Source of the DNA: Bordetella genomosp. 7
GTDB taxonomy: Bacteria > Pseudomonadota > Gammaproteobacteria > Burkholderiales > Burkholderiaceae_B
Assembly: GCF_002261265.1 (NCBI RefSeq)
Contig: NZ_NEVK01000008.1
Location: 1-64,000, forward strand
DNA: 64,000 bases
Reading direction: 5' to 3'
Position 1 is the stretch's first letter, and every line of letters starts with the position of its first letter. Below, piece by piece: positions 25,850 to 33,788 of the stretch. Below the pieces are notes generated by a model that ran no database searches, was not told the origin of the DNA, and worked only from the letters and a program-made list of their open reading frames with translations. The position numbers were made by a program, and so were the translations under genes.

Positions 25850-26647
25850 TCAGGGACGTTTTGCAGGGGATGCAGCACGTCCCTGTGCAAGGGGCGGAAG
25901 CTGTGCAAGGCGGCGGTAGCCGCCGCGCATCAGCGCATCGCCGCGGCGTACCAGCCGGCGAACGCGGGCGCGCAAGGCGCTGTCGGCGTACCAGTCGTCC
26001 GAAACGGCATCGATACCGAACAACCCTTCGGCCACGTCGCGCAGCGACGCGCCCGCCAAGGTGCCATCGAGCGCCTGGAGCGTGTTCAACTCCAGTAACG
26101 CGGCGGTTGATGGCCGTGGCCGTGCTGTTCCCGCAGGCACGGCATCGCCAGCGGTGGCCAGCTTGTCCAACTCGGCCACTAGCGCCTGAAAGCTCGCGCA
26201 GGGCGCGGTGCAGGCACGGATGGCATAGGCGTAGGCCATGCCATCGGCCAGGCCGGGAGCGACCACGAGCCGCAGGCAGCAACGCGGCCAGCGTGTCAGC
26301 AGCACCAGGCGCTTGCCATCGTGAATCAGGTTCTTCCGGCCGGGGATGCACCAGAAGGCGAAGGCCGCCGCGTCAGGTGGCGGGTCGGCGTCAGGATAGA
26401 GCTGCACGACGGCATCGTGGTCGGGGAACCAAGCCGGGTGCGCGTCGCGCGCATCCAGGGCGGGATCTTCCAACAGGCGCAGTCCCCAGCGTCCGGCGGC
26501 CTCCGGTTGGCGACGCCGGCGCAGCCAGTCGCGGCGGTAATCTGGGTGACGGCGCAGGTACTCCCAAGCCAGCGCGGGGCCGTCGAGGTGCAGTGTGTAG
26601 AGATACGCAGCGGTCGGATACCAATGTTCGGCGCTTGGGTCAGCCAT
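25850..26647 (-). CDS. DUF2285 domain protein
   Basis: A 265-residue protein of the DUF2285 type common in Tn4371-like and IncP-related elements. The N-terminal part (WYPTAAYLYTLHLDGPALAWEYLRRHPDYRRDWLRRR) is the small DUF6499-like domain and the C-terminal part, LRDVAEGLFGIDAVSDDWYADSALRARVRRLVRRGDALMRGGYRRLA, is the DUF2285 helical domain, probably DNA-binding. It is upstream of and in the same direction as the repA operon. Function unknown. Confidence 0.85.
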   Translation of the reverse strand: MADPSAEHWYPTAAYLYTLHLDGPALAWEYLRRHPDYRRDWLRRRRQPEAAGRWGLRLLEDPALDARDAHPAWFPDHDAVVQLYPDADPPPDAAAFAFWCIPGRKNLIHDGKRLVLLTRWPRCCLRLVVAPGLADGMAYAYAIRACTAPCASFQALVAELDKLATAGDAVPAGTARPRPSTAALLELNTLQALDGTLAGASLRDVAEGLFGIDAVSDDWYADSALRARVRRLVRRGDALMRGGYRRLAQLPPLAQGRAASPAKRP

Positions 26648-26984
26648 GACGCAACCTCCTGTCGATCAGCAGGAACGTCGCCACGGATTCCAGTACGCGG
26701 AAGCTATCGAATCGCCATCAAGTCGTCATCAGAATCGGAGTACGCTGTTAAGCGCTGGGGTCAAGACCGATTGGCTCCAAGGCATTGCGGAAATCGTCTC
26801 AATGCGACGGCTGCACCGCCGGGAAAGTGGCGTGCAACATTGGGCACCATGCCGCAGCCCGCTCCGGAGATCATGACTGTGTGCATCAGAAGCGCACCGC
26901 TTCGGTGCAAGGGTGCAGATTCAGACCTTCCGGGTCTTGAGTAAGACTGAAATAGTCAGGATGCGCCATTTTGGCTGAGGTTGG
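26648..26984. other. Island intergenic region
   Basis: 337 bases between DUF2285 and DUF2958 genes. No reading frame with family resemblance was found; probably contains the promoter of the DUF2285-repA unit reading left. Confidence 0.4.
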
Positions 26985-27335
26985 TCAGTCAGTGATCGAG
27001 CCGTTTCCCTCGGCCAGCCGCAGGTACTCCGACAGCCGCCGTACCGGCTGGAAGTAGCGATCGCGCATCACCGGCTGCTTGCGCGGCCCGACGATGGACG
27101 CCAGATCGGACAGCTTCACATGGCCCAGGCCAGGCATGCCTATTCCCAGGTCGATTAGCCCCCAGGCCGTATCGCCATCGGCTGGGTCGAGCGCGGCCAG
27201 CAGCCAGGTGGCGTGCGCGTCAGGGGTGAACAGCCGCACCGCCGGCGTCGGGTCGATGCTTCGGCCAGCGGCGCGCGCCGCTCCGACCGCGAGCAGTTGC
27301 GCCCGCTGTTCAGCGGTGACGAGCGGCTGGGTCAT
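26985..27335 (-). CDS. DUF2958 domain protein (copy 1)
   Basis: A 116-residue DUF2958 protein: AEQRAQLLAVGAARAAG, VRLFTPDAHATWLLAALDP, WGLIDLGIGMPGLGHVKLSDLASI and RDRYFQP are the family marks. A paralogue of the same length lies at 30423-30773 (about half the positions alike). Such genes belong to the conserved accessory part of Tn4371-like elements. Start ATG at 27335; upstream frame is non-coding repeat-like DNA. Function unknown. Confidence 0.85.
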   Translation of the reverse strand: MTQPLVTAEQRAQLLAVGAARAAGRSIDPTPAVRLFTPDAHATWLLAALDPADGDTAWGLIDLGIGMPGLGHVKLSDLASIVGPRKQPVMRDRYFQPVRRLSEYLRLAEGNGSITD

Positions 27336-27654
27336 GGCCCGAATCCCCACGCATCCGAGGATGCACGGATACGATTTTCCACCGAAGCGCGGAACCGCCG
27401 AAGCGCATACGTGCTTTGGCGGGAAAGCACGAAGGCGCAAGCCATCGAATCCGTACATGCACGGAAACGCAGAAGCGGAATTACGCAGGCCAAGAAAGAC
27501 ACAGATGCGGTTCCCCGATTCTGTCGGAATCCGCCGATGCGGATTTCCGTAAAAGCACGAAAGCGGTTCGACCAGGCAGGAATGAACACTTTAGATTGTA
27601 GCTCTATTGGGTGCAATGGGCTGTCATCTTGGTTTTTACGGGGAACCCAAGTTG
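27336..27654. other. Repeat-like leader region with degenerate CACGGA/GAAGCG motifs
   Basis: The segment 27350-27580 has several degenerate short repeats of the kind ATGCACGGATACG, GAAGCGCGGAA, AAGCACGAAGGCG, GCACGGAAACGCAG, AAGCACGAAAGCGG, spaced 20-40 bases. No gene is seen. It separates the leftward DUF2958 gene from the rightward XRE gene and may hold their promoters. Confidence 0.4.
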
Positions 27655-27897
27655 GTGACAGCGAAACACTCATTGGCAACGGCAATACGGACGGTCAGGA
27701 AAGCGCGCGGCTTGAGCCAGGAAGCGTTCTCCGACGTGTCCAGCCGTACCTACATGAGTTCGCTGGAGCGCGACTTGAAAAGCCCGACCATGCACAAGCT
27801 GACCGAGCTGTGCGAGGTCATGGACGTGCATCCGCTCACGCTGCTGACGCTGGCCTATGGCCGATCAGCTTCTGGCGCAGGTGCGCCAGGAGCTTGA
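27655..27897 (+). CDS. XRE-family helix-turn-helix regulator, possible frameshift
   Basis: An 80-residue cro/C1-type DNA-binding protein (SLATAIRTVRKARGLSQEAFSDVSSRTYMSSLERDLKSPT), where RKARGLSQEAF to SSLERD is the helix-turn-helix. No ATG fits the N-terminus; the GTG at 27655 gives VTAKHSLATA. Near the end the reading frame appears to shift: a second frame from 27857 reads MADQLLAQVRQELEAVLKE, a helical tail that would continue the protein well. So either the tail has been lost by a frameshift or it is separately read. Confidence 0.75.
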   Translation: MTAKHSLATAIRTVRKARGLSQEAFSDVSSRTYMSSLERDLKSPTMHKLTELCEVMDVHPLTLLTLAYGRSASGAGAPGA

Positions 27898-27998
27898 GGC
27901 GGTGTTGAAGGAACGCGACACGCCGTAGGCGCGTGCGTGACGTGCTGCGCCAGCAGCACGGCGCCCCGCCGCAATGGGCGGGGCGCCGTGGGCGTCCG

Positions 27999-28313
27999 TC
28001 AGGCAGCCTTGGGCTTGCTGCGCGACCAGATCAGGTCGTGCGTGCCGTCCTCGTTCTCGATCAGGCGGGCATAGACCGTCGCCGGGAACGAAGGATCGTC
28101 GAGGGATACGGACACATAGGGCCGCCCGGCTTCGCTGGTCTTCTTCCACGCCGCGCCGATGTCGTGGCCGGCCGCCTGAAGGCGGAAGTCGGGGGCGTTC
28201 TCGGTGTCGCCCTTGTCGTTGGGAATCAACTTGACCTTGACGTTCAGGGTCAGGGTGCGGAACTGGCCGGTGAAGCCGTCTTTCTCTGCGGTGAAGGTGC
28301 CGATGTTAGCCAT
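27999..28313 (-). CDS. DUF736 family protein
   Basis: A 104-residue DUF736 protein: it starts [20 protein letters not shown] and has [20 protein letters not shown] and [20 protein letters not shown], all family hallmarks. DUF736 genes occur in nearly all Tn4371-like and related conjugative elements; they are thought to code for small single-strand-nucleic-acid or DNA-repair-related OB-like proteins, but the role is not established. The ribosome site GGAGAAAC precedes the ATG. Confidence 0.9.
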   Translation of the reverse strand: MANIGTFTAEKDGFTGQFRTLTLNVKVKLIPNDKGDTENAPDFRLQAAGHDIGAAWKKTSEAGRPYVSVSLDDPSFPATVYARLIENEDGTHDLIWSRSKPKAA

Positions 28314-28970
28314 GATGTTTCTCCTTTCGGGTTGAACAAGGTCGCGCCAGTGCGTCCTTGTTGTGATCCGGCCGGCGGGGGATGGGCTGGCCGCACCGCG
28401 CAACGGTCGCAACACCGTGGAGAGTCTGGAAGCGAAAAGAATTTGTCCCGCGAGGAATGCGCGCAGCGCAGGGGAAATTGTTTTCGCTGGAAGGTTGCGG
28501 GCATGAAGCCCAAGGCGCAGCAGTTCCCTCGCGAGGATTTACGACAAGCCAAGGACGCACGGGCCACCCGCTCCCGAATGGAGACGTGGCCGACTCGGCA
28601 TCCCTGCGTGACGGCTTCACCGGCTTGCGCCCTGACGCGGGCAAGGCCGACACCCCAACGACGAGCGAGAACGCTCCTTGCCGCAGATTGCGGCGACGGG
28701 CTTGAGGCGTGGCGCGGATGCTCCATAGCGAAGCCGGGGACGTGTCGGTAAACCGTCCTTCGTGACGTACAAGCGCGAACCGCCAGCGTCGAGGACGGCA
28801 CGCTTTGGCACAACCTGCCGCAGCAAGCCAGGGCGCAGCCCGAAGACCCGGCGGCACATCGTGCCGACACGCCCATACAGCCTTAACACCCAGGTAGAGT
28901 GACAGCGGGAAATGACTCGTCACCGCTATTATTCGACAACGAGTCATCAAGGGAACAGGGAGAACCATAT
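28314..28970. other. Long GC-rich gap upstream of DUF736
   Basis: About 650 bases with only short shadow ORFs on both strands. It likely holds the leader of the leftward DUF736 gene and the promoter of the rightward DUF4917 gene (the DNA becomes AT-richer from about 28900). I see no conserved gene or clear repeat. Confidence 0.4.
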
Positions 28971-29993
28971 ATGCCATATCCCGTTGTGCCGTGGGAGCAC
29001 ATTGCCCCCAATTACCATCGAGGTACGATTCTATTGGGCAATGGGGCGAGCATTGCTGTTTCAGCGGGCTTTGGCTATGGCTCGTTGCTGGATCATGCCC
29101 AGCGAGCAGGCTTACTCGGAAATGATGTACAGCAACTCTTTGGCTCTTTCGGAACATCCGATTTCGAGTTGATCCTTCGACTGGTCTGGCAAGCGTCAAA
29201 CGTCAACAGGTCACTACGGATACCAGACAATCGCACGCATCAAGCCTACCTGAATGTCAGAGAATGTTTGATTCAAGCCGTTCGCGACGTGCATCCGGCA
29301 TATGATCTAGTGAGTGGTCATTTGCCAAGCATGTACCAGTTCCTCAAAGGGTTCGATACGGTAATTTCCTTGAACTATGACTTGCTGGTCTATTGGACGA
29401 TGACCTATGGGCTCGACATTCAGGACGGCCATCTATTCAAGGATTGCTTCCTGAGGAATGGCATGTTTGACGATGCTTGGCAAAGATTTCGCGCCCCCTA
29501 TAGGGAGCGGACTAACACCTTGGTGTTCTATCCGCACGGAAGTCTGGCTCTATGCCGAACGGTAGTGGAGCAGGAGTTCAAGATTCACAACGCTGGGGAA
29601 GGTTTGCTGGAGGCCATCCTTGCGGAGTGGCGCAGTGAACGAGTTGTGCCGCTATTTGTCAGCGAAGGAACTATGCTGCAAAAAGTTTCATCCATCCAGA
29701 ATAGTTATTACCTTTCTATGGTGTACCGGGAGGTACTTACTTCACAGCGATTCACATTGACGTTATTCGGCTGGGGACTCGGAGAGCACGACCGGCATTT
29801 GTTGCGACGGATGCGCGGAACTGGCATCCAACGGGTGGCAGTCTCCGTTTTTGGTGGCAATCAGGTCTATTGCAACTATGCCTACCAAGTCATTCAGGAT
29901 GATTTAGGGCCTGTCCATGTGGACTTCTTTGATAGTGAAAGTCCTGGATGCTGGATTCATGCGGTGCCGCCGGCGTTGCCAGGACTTGGCTAA
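28971..29993 (+). CDS. DUF4917 (SIR2-like) protein, candidate defence gene
   Basis: A 340-residue DUF4917 protein with a SIR2-like Rossmann fold: LLGNGASIAVSAGFGYGSL carries the nucleotide-binding GNGAS motif, then FDTVISLNYDLLVYW and LVFYPHGSLALC (the conserved Asn and His positions of SIR2-type domains), and LFGWGLGEHDRHLLRRM near the C-terminus. The start ATG at 28971 follows CAGGGAGAACC; the frame is open 24 codons further. Base composition is lower in GC than the flanking backbone, so it is cargo. SIR2-like proteins are frequent NAD-depleting anti-phage effectors; that role here is inference. Confidence 0.75.
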   Translation: MPYPVVPWEHIAPNYHRGTILLGNGASIAVSAGFGYGSLLDHAQRAGLLGNDVQQLFGSFGTSDFELILRLVWQASNVNRSLRIPDNRTHQAYLNVRECLIQAVRDVHPAYDLVSGHLPSMYQFLKGFDTVISLNYDLLVYWTMTYGLDIQDGHLFKDCFLRNGMFDDAWQRFRAPYRERTNTLVFYPHGSLALCRTVVEQEFKIHNAGEGLLEAILAEWRSERVVPLFVSEGTMLQKVSSIQNSYYLSMVYREVLTSQRFTLTLFGWGLGEHDRHLLRRMRGTGIQRVAVSVFGGNQVYCNYAYQVIQDDLGPVHVDFFDSESPGCWIHAVPPALPGLG

Positions 29994-30049
29994 CCCTACG
30001 CTGGCTTCCAGCGTTATTCGATGACATCGCACAGCATACAATGCCATCA

Positions 30050-30420
30050 CAAGCGCCTGCGTCGCCGCGAAGACGCGCCGCTGTTTTGCGGTGGACATTT
30101 AAACCGGGCGCGGCAGACCTTCCGCGCCCGGTTGCTGCGTCGTGGCGCGAAGCGTCGCCACGTCCACCGTGGAAGCCACGCACACGGCCAGCAGTCGCAC
30201 TAGTTCGTCTTGCGGCTTCGCCAGCAGCGCGGCGAACAGTTCGGCGCCGTCCTCCGGAAAGGCTTCGCCCGCGACTTCCTATAAGGTACGCAACGCCACC
30301 GCAACAGGCGATTCGGGCCAGTCGGGGGCAGGCCTTCCAGCCGGTCCTGCACGGTCAGGCGCACGCCCAGCGGCAAGTTGCGGATAAAGCACAAGGAGCG
30401 CCTTGCGGCGCTCCAGGGCC
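30050..30420 (-). pseudogene. ParB-like partition gene remnant
   Basis: On the minus strand, fragments in different frames read LPLGVRLTVQDRLEGLPPTGP and further on AELFAALLAKPQDELVRLLAVCVASTVDVATLRATTQQPG, which resemble the C-terminal part of ParB/Spo0J-like proteins of related elements. No single frame covers both, and there is no N-terminal ParB domain, so it is a decayed remnant. It lies directly after the second DUF2958 gene. Confidence 0.45.
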
Positions 30421-30422
30421 GG

Positions 30423-30773
30423 TCAGACAGCGATCCGCCCAGCCAGCCGCGCATCGCGGGTGTAGGCACTCAACCGATTCTCGGCGCGGAACGACAAGTC
30501 GCGCTCAATCGGCAAGCCGAGTCGACCCCGCACCGTTGCCAGCTCGGCCAGGCTGACCCAGCCGATTTCCGGCATCCCCGTGCCCAGGTCGCACAGGCCA
30601 AAGGCGCGGTCGTGTTCGCCGGGATCAATCTCCGTCAACAGCCAGGTCGAACCGGCATCTGGCGTGAACAGCTTGACCACGGGCACCGGATCGAAGTCCG
30701 GGTTCTCCAAAGATTCACGGCCGTTGGCCAGCAGCATGACGCGCTGCTCGTCAGTTATGAGTGCGTTGTTCAT
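30423..30773 (-). CDS. DUF2958 domain protein (copy 2)
   Basis: A 116-residue protein: ITDEQRVMLLANGRESL, VVKLFTPDAGSTWLLTEIDPGEHDRAFGLCDLGTGMPEIGWVSLAEL and ERDLSFRAENRLSAYT mark the DUF2958 family. It is a paralogue of the protein at 26985-27335 and of equal length, with the same pattern TPDAxxTWLL. The ATG at 30773 has AGGAGTTCACC as ribosome site. Unknown function; part of the element backbone. Confidence 0.87.
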   Translation of the reverse strand: MNNALITDEQRVMLLANGRESLENPDFDPVPVVKLFTPDAGSTWLLTEIDPGEHDRAFGLCDLGTGMPEIGWVSLAELATVRGRLGLPIERDLSFRAENRLSAYTRDARLAGRIAV

Positions 30774-31173
30774 GGTGAACTCCTAAAAAGTTGCCGGGCG
30801 GAATTGCCCGACCCTTCCGGAGCACGGCGCAGCACACGCGGTCAGGGGGCGGAGACGGCCGGAGGCCGCAAGCGGGGAACACGCGCAGCCCTTGACGGCG
30901 CGAACGCCGTGGCATGATGAAGGGAACAGCAAGCCGCCTCCCCTCCAACAGAAGGCACGGACGGGCAAGCGAAGCGCGCAGCGCCGCAGGCGCAGAGGAA
31001 CGGCACTGGATGCAGCAGAAAAAGTGCGCAAGCCCTTGCAGAGACGATGCACCGACGGATGTCCGAGCAGCGCCTGGGAGCCCAATCTGCCACTTCAATA
31101 GGAAGGATTGTTCAAGCCTGCCGCAGCGCTTATCCCCGGGGGAAAGTGGGCAGTCTGGATAGGCTTAACATAC
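30774..31173. other. Gap before the dnd operon
   Basis: About 400 bases of GC-rich backbone DNA followed near 31140 by AT-richer DNA that leads into the dnd promoter. No gene recognised. Confidence 0.4.
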
Positions 31174-31195
31174 GTTTGTTTACCAGCAAACAAAC
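31174..31195. promoter_or_regulatory. Inverted repeat in the dndB promoter region
   Basis: GTTTGTTT-ACCAGC-AAACAAAC: two perfect 8-bp arms with a 6-bp centre, 18 bases before the dndB ATG. It overlaps where promoter or leader would be and is a fair operator candidate; DndB-type proteins are known to act as transcriptional repressors of dnd operons in some hosts. Confidence 0.6.
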
Positions 31196-31212
31196 ATGAT
31201 AAATTCCTACCT

Positions 31213-32334
31213 ATGGCAGAGAATTTTTCCTACGTTTTTCCAGCAATTCGCGGGATACAAGCGGGGCGTGAATATTACGTTTCGATGTGTCCCATGAAGC
31301 TATTGCCCCGGCTGTTTTCCTTTGACGAGGAAGAGTTGGTGCCGGAATTGCGTGCGCAACGCACCTTGAACAAGGCTCGTATTCCCGATATCGCCCGCTA
31401 TATCGTCGAAAACAAGGATAGTTACACCTTCTCGGCGATCACTGTATCGATCGATGGAGAGATTCGTTTTGAGGCGATAGGAGACAAGGGCCCTGCCAAT
31501 TTTCGCATGGGCTCCCTGACGGTCTCTATGACGTCCAAATTCATCGTCAATGACGGGCAACATCGCCGTGCAGCCATCGTTCAAGCGTTAGAAACACGTC
31601 CGGAAATAGGTGAAGAGACTATTGCTGTCGTGTTCTTCGTTGATCGCGGGTTAGAGCGCTGCCAGCAGATGTTCGCTGACTTAAACAGATATGCGGTCAA
31701 ACCATCTGCCTCGCTCGGTGTTCTTTATGACCACAGAAGCGCTACGGCAAGCTTGGCGCGCCATCTCAGCCAGACGTCGCCAGTATTCAAGAACTTGATC
31801 GAGACAGAGAGGTCGTCTTTGTCACCTCGATCAAGGAAACTTTTTACGTTAAGTGCTATCAATTTCGCTACCAGCGAGTTGTTGACCGACAAAGAAATAG
31901 AGGACTTCCATACTGCGAGCGAAAAATGCCTCGAATTTTGGGAATCGGTTGGTGCTCAAATACCTGAATGGACGTACGTTCGCGAGTCAGAGATGACCTC
32001 CGGCGAAGTACGACGAGACTTCATTCATTCCCATGCGATTGTTTTGCAGGCACTGGGGCGAGCTGGTCGTGCGCTGTACCAACTGCCACCCGCCGAGCGC
32101 GCTAAACGTCTCAAGCGGTTGAGAAAAGTGGACTGGTCTCGCAAGAACGCCATTGTATGGGAAGGGCGGGCGATGGTGGGTGGCGCGATGGCCAAGTCTG
32201 GACAGAACATTACGTTGACATGTAATCAGATCAAGCGTGTGCTTGGTCTTGAATTATCGAATGACGAGGCCACGGCGGAGGCAGCGCTAGGCGCCGCCCG
32301 CACGCAGTTGGATCAACGTCGAAGGAAATCATGA
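31213..32334 (+). CDS. dndB: DNA phosphorothioation protein DndB
   Basis: A 373-residue DGQHR-domain protein. The signature FIVNDGQHRRAAIVQAL is near residue 115, followed by VVFFVDRGLERCQQMFADLNRYAVKPS. In dnd systems DndB binds DNA and tunes expression and spread of the modification. The ATG at 31213 is chosen over the frame open to 31108 because it directly starts the conserved FSYVFPAIRG region. The stop overlaps the dndC start (ATGA). Codon usage and GC are lower than in the island backbone. Confidence 0.93.
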   Translation: MAENFSYVFPAIRGIQAGREYYVSMCPMKLLPRLFSFDEEELVPELRAQRTLNKARIPDIARYIVENKDSYTFSAITVSIDGEIRFEAIGDKGPANFRMGSLTVSMTSKFIVNDGQHRRAAIVQALETRPEIGEETIAVVFFVDRGLERCQQMFADLNRYAVKPSASLGVLYDHRSATASLARHLSQTSPVFKNLIETERSSLSPRSRKLFTLSAINFATSELLTDKEIEDFHTASEKCLEFWESVGAQIPEWTYVRESEMTSGEVRRDFIHSHAIVLQALGRAGRALYQLPPAERAKRLKRLRKVDWSRKNAIVWEGRAMVGGAMAKSGQNITLTCNQIKRVLGLELSNDEATAEAALGAARTQLDQRRRKS

Positions 32335-33785
32335 GTAGACCATTCGAAGAGATCGTCGAGGAAATACGCGATCTATATCAAGCCGACACGATTCCTTGGG
32401 TCGTGGGCTACAGCGGAGGAAAAGACTCGACCGCTTGTTTGCAACTGGTATGGACGGCAATATCTTCGCTTCCAAAAGCAAAACGCCATAAGCGTGTCTA
32501 TGTAATTAGCACAGATACCTTGGTGGAAAATCCGATTATTGCGGCGTGGGTCGAACTATCCCTGACAAGGATAAATGTTTCGGCACAACAGCAGGATCTA
32601 CCCATCGAAGCACATCGTCTAACGCCCTCGGTCGAAAATAGATTTTGGGTCAACCTTATCGGGAAAGGCTACCCAGCCCCTCGGCCCAAGTTTCGGTGGT
32701 GTACCGATCGACTCAAGATTAGCGCTTCAACGAAGTTCATCCAGGAGCTTTCGGAAGCTAACGGTGAAGCAATCCTGGTGCTAGGGCAACGCCGCGGGGA
32801 AAGCAATGTGCGCGACAAAGTAATGGATCAGTACAAGGACAGTACGCGCGCGCGACTAAGCAAGAACAAGGACCCTCGACTATCTCGCGTATGGGTGTAC
32901 CCGCCGGTGGAAAGCTGGAGTAGCGACGATGTCTGGGAGTACCTAATAACGGAGCCAAACCCATGGGGCATCGACAATCAAGAGCTTTTTGGTATCTACC
33001 GCGGAGCGACGCCAGACGCCGAATGCCCTATTGTCGTGGACACCTCAACGCCGAGCTGCGGCGATAGCCGCTTCGGGTGCTATGTTTGCACTATGGTGTC
33101 GCAAGATAAGTCAATGCAGGCGATGATCCAGAACGATGAACAAAAGCAGTGGATGCAGCCCATCCTGGACTTCCGCAACAAACACTTGGCGATTGAAGAC
33201 CGAGAGCTTCGTGATTTTAGGCGTATGAACGGCCGCTTGACGGTATTTCGCGGCGAGCTAGTCCACGGTCCCTACACACAGAAACACAGAGAAAACCTGT
33301 TGCGTGAACTGCTGCACACGCAACGCATCGTACGTAATGCTGATAAGAAGCAAGGCACACACCTCATCGAATTGATCCCTATCGAAGAACTCGAAGAAAT
33401 ACGCCGAATTTGGGTCGAAGAGAAAGGTGAGATTGAAGATTTGGTTCCACGCATCTACACCGAGGTGTTCGGGGAACCGTACCCGGGCAAAGATCTCGAA
33501 CAATCGCCACTAAACCCCGCTGATTTCGCTTTGTTAGAAGCTGTCGCTCAAGAAGTAGACGGCGAAGCCGCTGGGGAGCTTTACAAACTCACTCGAAGCC
33601 TCTTGGCGGTGCAATTTCAAACAATGGAGTCACACAAACGCTCCAAGCATTTGAACCGTCTAGAAAAGGTACTGAATCACTACGCCTTCCGCGATGAAGA
33701 TGAGGCGCTGGAATTTGCCCTCTCCGACATGACGGGTAAAGATCAGGAGGCTGATTCAGCAGATACGACCGCAATAATTGTTTGA
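32331..33785 (+). CDS. dndC: DNA phosphorothioation protein DndC
   Basis: PAPS-reductase-like ATP pyrophosphatase of 484 residues that activates the DNA backbone for sulfur insertion. The PP-loop VVGYSGGKDSTACLQLVW lies near residue 25. Cysteines for the [4Fe-4S] cluster are visible in FRWCTDRLK, CGDSRFGCYVCTMVSQDK (three Cys) around residue 240. Operon position between dndB (4-bp overlap) and dndD (3 bases apart) is canonical. Confidence 0.95.
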   Translation: MSRPFEEIVEEIRDLYQADTIPWVVGYSGGKDSTACLQLVWTAISSLPKAKRHKRVYVISTDTLVENPIIAAWVELSLTRINVSAQQQDLPIEAHRLTPSVENRFWVNLIGKGYPAPRPKFRWCTDRLKISASTKFIQELSEANGEAILVLGQRRGESNVRDKVMDQYKDSTRARLSKNKDPRLSRVWVYPPVESWSSDDVWEYLITEPNPWGIDNQELFGIYRGATPDAECPIVVDTSTPSCGDSRFGCYVCTMVSQDKSMQAMIQNDEQKQWMQPILDFRNKHLAIEDRELRDFRRMNGRLTVFRGELVHGPYTQKHRENLLRELLHTQRIVRNADKKQGTHLIELIPIEELEEIRRIWVEEKGEIEDLVPRIYTEVFGEPYPGKDLEQSPLNPADFALLEAVAQEVDGEAAGELYKLTRSLLAVQFQTMESHKRSKHLNRLEKVLNHYAFRDEDEALEFALSDMTGKDQEADSADTTAIIV

Positions 33786-33788
33786 TTC

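Noticed and set aside
24606-26351. 581-codon frame covering repA and two upstream genes
   Set aside because: The upstream part is frame shadow of the AlpA-type and DUF2285 genes; RepA proper begins at 25463.
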